Source: JARDZI01 sp041639705
Lineage (GTDB): Bacteria; Bacillota; Clostridia; Clostridiales; Caloramatoraceae
DNA: 18,543 nucleotides
Assembly: GCA_041639705.1 (NCBI GenBank)
Contig: JBEQBT010000040.1
Coordinates: 1-18,543, forward strand
Reading direction: 5' to 3'
This document shows, in pieces, positions 7,611-14,297 of this stretch (its first letter is position 1; the number at the start of each line of letters is the position of its first letter). Under the pieces are notes generated by a model, which worked only from the letters and a program-made list of their open reading frames with translations, did no database searches and was not told where the DNA came from. The translations under genes and the position numbers were made by a program.

Positions 7611-8264
7611 TTATTTTTTATTTACGATTTTTACATGATCTCCAGACTTTAATCCAAAGGCATTAGCCTCATCTAAGTCTATATGGAAATCCAGCTTGTA
7701 TTTATTTGAAACCCTGACTAAAACCCTTTCAAACCTTCCTCCTCTTTCTCCATGGAACTCAACTTCGACTTCATCCCCATCACAACAGTTCATTTCTAAT
7801 GCATCTGCTAACGTCATATGAATATGACGTTTTGCAATTATCACACCCCTTTTAAGTCTTATACATCCTTCTGGTCCTGCTGCAATTATTCCAGGGGTAT
7901 TGTCTAAATTCCCAGATTCCCTTACAGTACACTCAATTCCAAGCTTGTAGGTATCCGATGCTAGAATTTCTACCTGGGTTTCATTTCTGAATGGGCCAAG
8001 TATTCTTACTCTTTCAATACAGCCCTTCAGTCCAATGATTGTGACACATTCGCTGCAGGAAAACTGTCCAGGTTGGGAAAGCTCCTTAATGCTTGTAAGC
8101 TTTGCATTACTTCCAAATAGTATTTTGAAATCCTCTTCGGATAAATGAATATGCCTATTGGATATTCCTATAGGTATTTTAATTTCCCTAGCTTCACTCT
8201 TCTCTAATTTGTTAATTTCATTTACCACTGCTTTTACTATTGCATCAATATCCAACCATCTCAC
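7611..8264 (-). CDS. pduL: Phosphate acyltransferase PduL (phosphotransacetylase)
   Basis: A 217-residue PduL-type enzyme, unrelated to Pta, that moves the acetyl group from CoA to phosphate inside the microcompartment and regenerates CoA. It shows the duplicated zinc-binding motifs ISNRHIHLSEEDF (residues 35-46) and IAKRHIHMTLADA (144-154), the conserved ECTVRESGNLDNTPGI stretch, and DFHIDLDEANAFGL near the C-terminus. The first 20 residues (DIDAIVKAVVNEINKL) form an amphipathic helix of the encapsulation-peptide type. The start is uncertain: GTG at 8264 (GGA about 7 bases upstream) or TTG at 8255 behind AGGTGA. Either overlaps the end of eutE (stop at 8245-8247), so the two are translationally coupled. 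It replaces the EutD phosphotransacetylase of enterobacteria. Confidence 0.95.
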   Translation of the reverse strand: MRWLDIDAIVKAVVNEINKLEKSEAREIKIPIGISNRHIHLSEEDFKILFGSNAKLTSIKELSQPGQFSCSECVTIIGLKGCIERVRILGPFRNETQVEILASDTYKLGIECTVRESGNLDNTPGIIAAGPEGCIRLKRGVIIAKRHIHMTLADALEMNCCDGDEVEVEFHGERGGRFERVLVRVSNKYKLDFHIDLDEANAFGLKSGDHVKIVNKK

Positions 8265-10041
8265 CTGATTCCTTTAGGGCTTTAATAACCCTTAACACTA
8301 TTTCATCAATCTCTTCTTTTGAAACCAGGGGATTGATAGATTTAACAGTATCCATTATGGCGGGAGGTTTTGCCAGAGGAATATCTCTTATCTGATATGC
8401 AACTCTTTTAATGTTTATGAGATGCATTGGAGTTACATTATCAGAGGTACTGCTTCCTCCCCAGGTTCCACATCCAAGAGTAAATGCAGGAGAAAGTCCT
8501 GTTACAACTCCTGTACTTCCTAGGCTTGATGGAGTATTTACTAATATTCTGAATACAGGCTTTGCTGTAAACTTCATCACCATGTCCCTGTCCTCTGTGT
8601 GAATTGAAAGAGTATGTCCAATTCCACCATTATTCAATAGCTTTATACAAACATCACATGCCTCTTCCCAATCTCTAACTGTATAGAATCCAAGTACGGT
8701 AGTAAGCTTTTCGTAAGATAATGGATACCCCTCTCCAACACCTTTCTGCTCACCAATTAGAACCTTTGTCCCCACAGGAATTGTTATACCTGCCCTTTGA
8801 GCAATTTCAAGTGGTGTTCTGCCTACCAGCTTAGGATTCATACTATGTCCATTTTTAAAAAGCACTTTGCTTACTAGCTCTGTTTCTTTTTCATCCATAA
8901 AATAAGCGCCCTGGTTTTTAAATTCCTCCACTACCCTATCCTTTATGCACATTTCAGTTATAACAGACTGCTCAGAAGCACATATGGTGCTGTTATCAAA
9001 TGTCTTGCTTGCAATAATATTGCTTACAGCCTTTTTTATATCAGCTGTTTTCTCAATATATGCTGGTGTATTTCCTGGTCCTACTCCAAGTGCAGGTTTC
9101 CCTACACTGTAGGATGCCTTTACCATGGCTGAACCTCCAGTTGCAATTATCATTGATATTTCCGGCATTTTCATAAGCTCATTTGTTGCTTCCATTGATG
9201 CAAGCTTAATACTTCCTATTATTCCATCAGGAGCACCCGCTTCAACTGCTGCAGCATTCATTATCCTGACTGCCTCAATGCTGCATTTCAATGCTGATGG
9301 ATGGGGTGAAAATACAATACCATTTCTCGATTTTAATGCAATAATGGATTTATATATTACAGTAGATGTAGGATTAGTTGAAGGTACTATTCCAAGAAGC
9401 ACTCCAACCGGTTCTGCTATTTCAATAATTTTGTTTTCTGTGTCTTCTCTAATGACACCCACAGTCTTCATATTTCTTATAAAATTATATACATCCTGTG
9501 AGGCAAATCGATTCTTTAAAACCTTGTCCTCTACCTTCCCAAAGCCTGTCTCCTCTACAGCCATTTCAGCTAGATATTCTGCATTATTTACAGCTGCCCT
9601 GACCATACTAATTATTATTTTTTCAACTTTTTCTTCAGTATAATCAGCAAACTTCATTTGAGCTACTTTACAAGTCCTGGCAATTTCCCTTGCAGACTGG
9701 ATAGCCTTAAGATCAGAGTCCATTGTTATTTCATTTTTGCTGCAGTGGTCATTTTTTATTTCACTCATTTTTCCAATAAGTTTTTTTGAAACCTGGGATA
9801 TAATTTCCTGTAGATGTGACACATTGTTTAAGTTATTCCTATCAATATGTGCATTCACTTTTTCATCATTTTCCTGTTTGTTTTCTTCAACTAAGGGTTT
9901 TCCAATTCTGAGCTGCAATTTATTCTCCTTTGCAGCATCCCTTGCAGCTGGAGTAATTATAAAATCCTTGTCCATATAAATTATCTTTTTTCCAGATGCC
10001 ACAAACCTATCAATATCCTCCAGGCTTATAAGCTCCTTCAC
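8245..10041 (-). CDS. eutE: Acetylating acetaldehyde dehydrogenase EutE with extra N-terminal module
   Basis: A CoA- and NAD-dependent dehydrogenase that makes acetyl-CoA from the acetaldehyde produced by EutBC. Numbering from the GTG at 10053, the core (about residues 110-555) has the ALDH features of the AdhE/EutE/PduP group: GIVPSTNPTSTVIYKS, ATGGSAMV, GVGPGNTPAYI, the catalytic Cys358 in FDNSTICASEQS, and LGCGTWGGSSTSDNVTP. It is long (about 598-602 residues against roughly 465 for EutE or PduP). Residues 5-53 form an added module like the N-terminus of EutT (ITPAARDAAKENKLQLRI), then a polar linker and an amphipathic helix at 79-96; a second such helix closes the protein (EEIDEIVLRVIKAL). 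The frame opens with GTG at 10053, but GTG at 10041 fits the GGTGG ribosome-binding site better. The end overlaps pduL. Confidence 0.94.
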   Translation of the reverse strand: MKELISLEDIDRFVASGKKIIYMDKDFIITPAARDAAKENKLQLRIGKPLVEENKQENDEKVNAHIDRNNLNNVSHLQEIISQVSKKLIGKMSEIKNDHCSKNEITMDSDLKAIQSAREIARTCKVAQMKFADYTEEKVEKIIISMVRAAVNNAEYLAEMAVEETGFGKVEDKVLKNRFASQDVYNFIRNMKTVGVIREDTENKIIEIAEPVGVLLGIVPSTNPTSTVIYKSIIALKSRNGIVFSPHPSALKCSIEAVRIMNAAAVEAGAPDGIIGSIKLASMEATNELMKMPEISMIIATGGSAMVKASYSVGKPALGVGPGNTPAYIEKTADIKKAVSNIIASKTFDNSTICASEQSVITEMCIKDRVVEEFKNQGAYFMDEKETELVSKVLFKNGHSMNPKLVGRTPLEIAQRAGITIPVGTKVLIGEQKGVGEGYPLSYEKLTTVLGFYTVRDWEEACDVCIKLLNNGGIGHTLSIHTEDRDMVMKFTAKPVFRILVNTPSSLGSTGVVTGLSPAFTLGCGTWGGSSTSDNVTPMHLINIKRVAYQIRDIPLAKPPAIMDTVKSINPLVSKEEIDEIVLRVIKALKESGEMVGY

Positions 10042-10068
10042 CTTAACCACCACCCTTCACTATAAAAT

Positions 10069-10617
10069 CTATAATAGAAACTGTTTGATTTTTTCGCTTG
10101 GTGAAGGTATAACAACCTTTTCAACCATGAATCCTCTTTCAATTGCATGCTTAGCTCCTACATCTATGGCTGCCTGAACAGATGCAACGTCCCCTGTTAT
10201 TATGAAAAATGATTTCCCACCAATACCAGTTCCAAGTCTTAGTTCTATTGCTTCCACATATGCAGCCTTAAGTGCACTGTCAGCAGCAATTATCATTGAA
10301 GCAATCGTAAAGGACTCCAGGATACCAACTGCCCTAATCTCACTTACCATATTGGTTGCTGTTATTGCTGGAAATATCGATGGGTGAACATTAGGTATTA
10401 TCATATCATCAACTATTAACGGTCCTCCAATTTTTTGTCCTGCCTTCACAGAGCTCTCAACTGCAGCAACCTCCCCATGAACAAGAACATAATATTTCCC
10501 GGGGCATACAGGTGTGGACACAATAATATCTACCTCTGCGGTCTTTACCATAGCATCTGCAACTTCAATACCCTTTGCTATACTGTTAAGTTCAATAAAA
10601 CCAATAGCATTATACAT
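10069..10617 (-). CDS. pduT: PduT-like double-BMC shell protein with Cys38 iron-sulfur site
   Basis: This 182-residue protein has two tandem BMC domains (about 1-90 and 92-180). The closest recognisable relative is PduT: AIGFIELNSIAKGIEVADAMVKTAEVD, HPSIFPAITATN at the junction, AVGILESFTIASMIIAADSALK, and FFIITGDVASVQAAIDVG...VIPSPSE. Cys38 in TPVCPGKYY is at the same position as the PduT cysteine that holds a [4Fe-4S] cluster at the pore of the trimer. It is therefore predicted to be a redox-active shell trimer that can pass electrons across the shell, and the partner would be the PduS-like protein encoded directly upstream. The start is ATG at 10617 with GGAGGTG; the upstream stop codon is one base away. 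Confidence 0.93.
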   Translation of the reverse strand: MYNAIGFIELNSIAKGIEVADAMVKTAEVDIIVSTPVCPGKYYVLVHGEVAAVESSVKAGQKIGGPLIVDDMIIPNVHPSIFPAITATNMVSEIRAVGILESFTIASMIIAADSALKAAYVEAIELRLGTGIGGKSFFIITGDVASVQAAIDVGAKHAIERGFMVEKVVIPSPSEKIKQFLL

Positions 10618-10618
10618 G

Positions 10619-11947
10619 TCAGCACCTCCTGTCCTTCTTTATTTCTATAAAGGAGTTATTTATTTCAGTAATTTCCCCATCAATACTTGCATGTACCATT
10701 GCTCCAAGTGAATTATCTGGAATCCTGCCAATTAAATCACCGGATTTGACAATTTGGCCTAATGTAACTACAGGTATTGAGGGTGCTCCAATATGCTGGA
10801 GAAGAGGAATCCTTACAGTATCAGATTGGAATTCCATATCTAAAATAGGAGCTTTAATATTATATGCCTTTAAACCAAGCCTTGATATGAGCCTTCCAAT
10901 TGGTATTTTTCTATAGTCTCTTAAATTTGAAGGAGTATAGACCTCCTTATCACTTTTATATTTAAGCCCATTTTCTTTTCTCTTTTGTTTGTAGTGAATA
11001 TTTATTAATCTTGGGGATAAACCAACTGGGCAGGCATATAGCTCACATACATTACACTGGCTGCATAGCTCGGAAATTCCTGCAGCCTCAACATTGCCAA
11101 CATCATACTGGGACAATCTCATCATTAAATGTGGCTGCATATTATGACCAATAAGGTATCTTGGGCACAAATCTGTGCACATTCTGCACTGAATACATGC
11201 TGCCTTTGACTGCTTTAATGCCTTTGCCCCATCTAATTTTTTTTTTGAAACAAGAAAATGATCCTCTTTAAGTACGATAAGTCCCTTTGTAGTCTTTATA
11301 ACAGGAGAATCAATATCCAAAAGGAGCTTCCCCATCATTGGTCCCCCATCTATTACAGCCAGTCCATTAGTTTCTTTTATACCAGCAATGCTTAAAACTT
11401 CTCTAATAGAAGTACCAACTGGAACCTTTATTGTAATTGGATTAGGTACTTCACCTGCAACAGTTAGGAATTTTTGAGTTACATTAATTCCATTTATAGA
11501 GTTGAAAATATTCAATACTGTTTCTACGTTTAATACAATGCAGTTAACCTTAAGTGGTATGCCTCCCTCAGGAACCACTCTGCCTGTAACCTCATGAACA
11601 AGTATTTGTTCATCTCCAGCAGGATAAAAATCATTAAGTGTAAAAAGCTCCATTTTGCTATATTTTGTAATTCCAACTTTAATGCTCTCAATTACCTCTT
11701 TATGCTTTCTCTTTACTGCAATATAGCCTATTTGTGCATCAATAGATTTAACCACCTCATTTAAACCTGATAATATTTCATCAAGATATTTTGAAAGCAA
11801 TTGTATGTCCACACATAAAAGTGGTTCGCACTCAGCACCATTTAATATTACAATATCTGCTTTACTGGATAGTTTTACATGGCTTGGAAAACCTGCCCCT
11901 CCAGCTCCTACTATTCCTGAAGCTTGTACTTTATCCTTCAGACTCAC
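10619..11947 (-). CDS. pduS: PduS-like (RnfC-type) cobalamin reductase, SLBB and iron-sulfur protein
   Basis: A protein of about 442 residues of the RnfC/PduS family. The N-terminus has GIVGAGGAGFPSHVKL (flavin/NADH-binding glycine-rich region) and ILNGAECEPLLCVD; an SLBB segment follows (TVAGEVPNPITIKVPVGTS). Two [4Fe-4S] motifs are complete: Cys252-x2-Cys-x2-Cys-x3-Cys262-Pro and Cys296-x2-Cys-x2-Cys-x4-Cys307-Pro (numbered from the upstream TTG). The C-terminus is barrel-sandwich-like (VTLGQIVKSGDLIGRIP). In propanediol compartments PduS reduces cob(III/II)alamin for the adenosyltransferase, and the same role beside EutT is inferred. It may also be an NADH outlet through the PduT-like protein. 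The start is GTG at 11947, 9 bases after GGAGG, with TTG at 11950 possible. It overlaps eutN by about 17 bases. Confidence 0.9.
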   Translation of the reverse strand: MSLKDKVQASGIVGAGGAGFPSHVKLSSKADIVILNGAECEPLLCVDIQLLSKYLDEILSGLNEVVKSIDAQIGYIAVKRKHKEVIESIKVGITKYSKMELFTLNDFYPAGDEQILVHEVTGRVVPEGGIPLKVNCIVLNVETVLNIFNSINGINVTQKFLTVAGEVPNPITIKVPVGTSIREVLSIAGIKETNGLAVIDGGPMMGKLLLDIDSPVIKTTKGLIVLKEDHFLVSKKKLDGAKALKQSKAACIQCRMCTDLCPRYLIGHNMQPHLMMRLSQYDVGNVEAAGISELCSQCNVCELYACPVGLSPRLINIHYKQKRKENGLKYKSDKEVYTPSNLRDYRKIPIGRLISRLGLKAYNIKAPILDMEFQSDTVRIPLLQHIGAPSIPVVTLGQIVKSGDLIGRIPDNSLGAMVHASIDGEITEINNSFIEIKKDRRC

Positions 11948-12236
11948 CAATATTCACCTCCATGCCGTCAAACAAACAATCCTCGTCAATAATTCCAATA
12001 ATGATACAGTCTACTGGAGCATCACTAAGTCCCTGCATTTTCCTGGCTGAACTTCCCTGGCATAATATTACTCTCTCTCCAATGCCCGCACCTATTGAAT
12101 CCACAGCAATAACTATTTTTCCATGCTCCTTACCATCCAGCAATTTTACTGCCATAAACTTGCACCCCACAAGATTATCATCCTTTTTAGTGGCCCAAAT
12201 ATGAGAAATTACCATTCCTGCAACTATATTAACCAC
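11931..12236 (-). CDS. eutN: BMC pentameric vertex protein EutN
   Basis: This protein of about 101 residues belongs to the EutN/CcmL/PduN (BMC-P) family, whose pentamers close the vertices of the compartment. The pattern fits: a short N-terminal strand (NIVAGMVISHIWAT), LVGCKFMAVKLL, then VIAVDSIGAGIGERVILCQGSSAR, and the C-terminal strand PVDCIIIGIIDE. The start is not clear. GTG at 12236 opens the frame but lies inside the GGGAG that would be the ribosome-binding site. The only codon at usual spacing is an ATA at 12227, and the next ATG (12215) would remove a conserved strand. Weak initiation would suit a protein needed at only a few copies per shell. It overlaps pduS and follows a MITE-like repeat. 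Confidence 0.9.
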   Translation of the reverse strand: MVNIVAGMVISHIWATKKDDNLVGCKFMAVKLLDGKEHGKIVIAVDSIGAGIGERVILCQGSSARKMQGLSDAPVDCIIIGIIDEDCLFDGMEVNIGESEG

Positions 12237-12299
12237 TCCCTTTAAGGTTTTAGATTCTGGGTATATTTTAAGATATTGTTTACTTTGCTCATTCCTTCT

Positions 12300-12394
12300 G
12301 TAGGGGCGAACAGTGTTCGCCAGCTGTTACGCATCACTATCTATAGTGCAGCTTGAATTGTGGGTACATCCGGGCGAACACTGTTCGCCCCTAC
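12300..12394. repeat. MITE-like repeat with perfect 22-bp inverted ends, family B, copy 2
   Basis: The arms 12300-12321 and 12373-12394 (GTAGGGGCGAACAGTGTTCG...) are perfect inverted repeats of 22 bases. They match the arms of the element at 544-640, while the 51-base centre is different. Each arm contains its own palindrome GGCGAACA-n-TGTTCGCC. The element lies in the 187-base gap between eutT and eutN, inside the operon, and has no coding potential or terminator T-run. Confidence 0.85.
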
Positions 12395-12423
12395 GTTTAC
12401 GGGTTATCCATTTTATCTTCTTA

Positions 12424-13173
12424 TCAATACCTTCCTGCTTTTTGGCGGCACATTATTATGTACATAAGACTGCTTAGTCTATTAAGAGACTTTATTATAT
12501 CCGGTCTATGTACCGATTTTGTTTTTTCATCATAAAACGCTTCTACTGCAGATATCTCGAGCTCCCTTATTATGGTTCTCAGCTTGTTCAGTAGTGCAAT
12601 AGTGCCTCCCATTGAAGGATCTGGAATAAAATGATTTACACCTATATATTTTGATGGGTAGTGGGAATATTCTCTTATTTGATTCTCTGTCATGCTATTA
12701 AAATTTATAAAATCAAAACTAGTTTCTGTTACCTCTGCTCTCATAATTGTTTTCAAATGTTCAAAAATAGTCGCCAGATCATTAGCCAAATCTGTTTTTC
12801 CTTCATTTTTCACTTTCACTATTGCATCAATAAACTCTGCTTCACTAGAATCAATTTTCCCTCTGAACTTTATTCTTTTATGATTTTTGAGTACAAGTTG
12901 GTTACCCTTTAAATGAGTATATTCTTCAGGTTTAACATTAATTTTCTCCCCTGTTTCTAAAATAATATAGCCTTCCTTAAATGGAGTATAAACAGGTTGT
13001 TTTTGTTTTTCTTCATCCGGTTCATCACAGTTTTTAATAATAATCTTTACCTTATTCTCACTCAAGAATTGTGCTGCAGATGGAGTAAGTTTTTCAGAAG
13101 ACCTTAAGTTATAGCTTTTAAAGGGTTCATTCTTATAAATTTCCCTAAGTTCCAATTCTGTGATTATTCTCAT
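12424..13173 (-). CDS. eutT: EutT-type corrinoid adenosyltransferase
   Basis: A 249-residue protein matching EutT, which adenosylates cobalamin to make the cofactor for EutBC. The N-terminal module (ITELELREIYKNE...LTPSAAQFLSENKVKIII) is the one shared by EutT and EutQ proteins. The C-terminal adenosyltransferase domain has KIDSSEAEFIDA, TIMRAEVTETSF, REYSHYPSKYIGVNHFIPDP, GGTIALLNKLRTIIRELE and the closing RPDIIKSLNRLSSLMYIIM. The HX11CCX2C metal motif of the Salmonella enzyme is absent; the region between residues 60 and 100 has no cysteine. The start is ATG at 13173 with GGAGGTG. It follows eutL by 46 bases; a MITE-like repeat separates it from eutN. Confidence 0.93.
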   Translation of the reverse strand: MRIITELELREIYKNEPFKSYNLRSSEKLTPSAAQFLSENKVKIIIKNCDEPDEEKQKQPVYTPFKEGYIILETGEKINVKPEEYTHLKGNQLVLKNHKRIKFRGKIDSSEAEFIDAIVKVKNEGKTDLANDLATIFEHLKTIMRAEVTETSFDFINFNSMTENQIREYSHYPSKYIGVNHFIPDPSMGGTIALLNKLRTIIRELEISAVEAFYDEKTKSVHRPDIIKSLNRLSSLMYIIMCRQKAGRY

Positions 13174-13219
13174 AATTCACCTCCAACTTTTTATTTAAAT
13201 TCAATGAATTATTTTTAAA

Positions 13220-13873
13220 TCATATCTGTATTGGTAATTTTGCAATATCTATTACAGAATTTTTAAATGCTTCACATGCAGCTTTGCATGCAGACTGTGA
13301 GCCCCATAGAAGTCCTCCTGCAAAATTTGTTTTAGTAGGAGGGCCATAAAAAACAACAAGCTTTACCTCTGCAGCCTTTAATGCTACATCAAGGCTGTAT
13401 ACTGCCTCTAGGGGAGGAGCTATAAGATAGGCAAGTGACTCACCTTCCTTTATTCCAGCAATTTCAGAGAGATATGAACCTGTTCTTGAAATGGTTTGGG
13501 CATAGAAGCATATTGTGTCATCATCATTTGCACTGTAAAAACAGCCTTCATTTTCAATAAAATATCTGGCAGCATTTAATCCACTTCTCACATCCTCTGG
13601 GGTGGGACCTGAAATAATTCCAAGAAATTCTCCTGCAAGCTTTGTTGAAGCGTTTGATGAGCCTCCATACATGGATTTTGCATATACAACCCTTACATCA
13701 GCTTTTTTGGTAGCTTCATCAAGTGCTGTATAGCCAACATCATCAATAGTTGTTGTTATAAGCCCAAGACTTCTATGGTCTGATAGAAGTTTTAGGCTTT
13801 TTGATAGATAGTTGTCTACATTTGGAATTATTCTTGTACTTAGAATCTCTGCCCTTTTGGGATCAAGCTCCAT
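13220..13873 (-). CDS. eutL: BMC shell trimer protein EutL
   Basis: A 217-residue tandem-BMC protein, equal in length to enterobacterial EutL. Family blocks include HRSLGLITTTIDDVGYTALDEATKKADV, VVYAKSMYGGSSNASTKLAGE, GPTPEDVRSGLNA, AQTISRTGSYLSEIAGI, AYLIAPPLEAVYSLDVALKAA and GSQSACKAACEAF. EutL forms trimers whose larger central pore can open and close and may pass bulky cofactors such as cobalamin. The start is ATG at 13873, eight bases after GGAGG; the TTG at 13888 lies inside the ribosome-binding region and is not used. It is the first intact gene after the antitermination leader. Confidence 0.97.
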   Translation of the reverse strand: MELDPKRAEILSTRIIPNVDNYLSKSLKLLSDHRSLGLITTTIDDVGYTALDEATKKADVRVVYAKSMYGGSSNASTKLAGEFLGIISGPTPEDVRSGLNAARYFIENEGCFYSANDDDTICFYAQTISRTGSYLSEIAGIKEGESLAYLIAPPLEAVYSLDVALKAAEVKLVVFYGPPTKTNFAGGLLWGSQSACKAACEAFKNSVIDIAKLPIQI

Positions 13874-13902
13874 TTGTAATCCCTCCAATTAAATTTCTAT
13901 AT

Positions 13903-13933
13903 AAAAAAATGAAGCTTAAATTGCTTTAAGCCT
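13903..13933 (-). terminator. Conditional intrinsic terminator in the eut leader
   Basis: On the minus strand AGGCUUAAA pairs with UUUAAGCUU (9 bp, one G-U) around a GCAA loop, followed by CAUUUUUUU. It ends about 30 bases before the eutL start codon. Its 5' arm (13925-13933) is shared with the second leader hairpin, so the two structures exclude each other. Confidence 0.85.
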
Positions 13934-13993
13934 CATTGCCCTAAAATTACATTCCAATTAAATATTATTATAGATAAATGCGCCCTTGCACTT
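13925..13993 (-). promoter_or_regulatory. EutV-type (ANTAR) dual-hairpin antitermination target
   Basis: Two hairpins follow the predicted transcription start. P1 (13976-13993) is a 6-bp stem AAGUGC/GCAUUU with the hexaloop AAGGGC. P2 (core 13928-13941, extending to 13925-13944) has a GGGC/GCUU stem with the hexaloop AAUGAG; its lower stem is weak (two G-U pairs, then an A-A mismatch). Both loops have A at position 1 and G at position 4, the hallmark of RNA bound by ANTAR antiterminators such as EutV. The 3' side of P2 is the 5' arm of the terminator, so binding of EutV would block termination and allow operon expression. The pairing was worked out by eye. Confidence 0.8.
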
Positions 13994-14004
13994 ACCTTAC
14001 CTAA

Positions 14005-14033
14005 AATCTAGCATATTATATTTTTATTGTCAA
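14005..14033 (-). promoter_or_regulatory. Promoter of the eut operon
   Basis: Minus strand: a consensus -35 TTGACA (14028-14033), a 17-bp spacer ending in TGC, and a -10 TAGATT (14005-14010), which makes an extended -10. Transcription would start near 13998, just before hairpin P1. A perfect -35 suggests activity without an activator, with control by termination in the leader. Confidence 0.75.
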
Positions 14034-14041
14034 TAAAATAA

Positions 14042-14167
14042 TTATGACTTTAACCAGTCATTCTTAAAATCAAACATTACCTTGCTGCCGGCTTGCGTTG
14101 ATTCGATATTAATGTTTCCATTTAGCCTGTCCTTTATAATTCCTTTAACAATTCTAATCCCCGGGTC
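14042..14167 (-). pseudogene. eutW: C-terminal remnant of a sensor histidine kinase, probably EutW, cut by the IS
   Basis: A 41-codon minus-strand frame ends in TAA at 14042-14044 and reads PGIRIVKGIIKDRLNGNINI...SKVMFDFK. This is the last part of a HATPase_c domain (the G2 box followed by IVK..I.D.L.G.I.IES..G.KV.F.F) in the style of HisKA_2 kinases such as EutW. It stops exactly where the insertion sequence begins. The 5' part of the gene and the response regulator EutV, which normally lie upstream, are not on the other side of the IS. The identification as EutW rests on position (directly ahead of an ANTAR-controlled eut operon) plus family resemblance; another kinase cannot be excluded. 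Confidence 0.72.
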
Positions 14168-14198
14168 TTTGACAGTTGAATAAAGAAAAAATCGCTGA

Positions 14199-14224
14199 AA
14201 GCCTTGATATAGGCTTATTTTTTT
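14199..14224 (+). terminator. Terminator inside the left end of the IS
   Basis: AAGCCT (14199-14204), loop TGATAT, AGGCTT (14211-14216), then ATTTTTTT. It is oriented to stop transcription that enters the IS from outside before the transposase gene, a common way to limit transposase expression by read-through. Confidence 0.7.
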
Positions 14225-14245
14225 GTCAAATTTTCATATTTTATA

Positions 14246-14274
14246 TTGCGTGATATTACGTGATATGTTATAAT
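14246..14274 (+). promoter_or_regulatory. Probable transposase promoter
   Basis: A perfect TATAAT at 14269-14274 is preceded by TGT (extended -10), with TTGCGT as a weak -35 at 14246-14251 and a 17-bp spacer. A short direct repeat CGTGATAT occurs twice in the spacer region (14250-14257 and 14260-14267, approximate). The start codon follows about 24 bases after the -10. Confidence 0.6.
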
Positions 14275-14297
14275 ATAAGTAGTTTGGAGGGTTGCTT

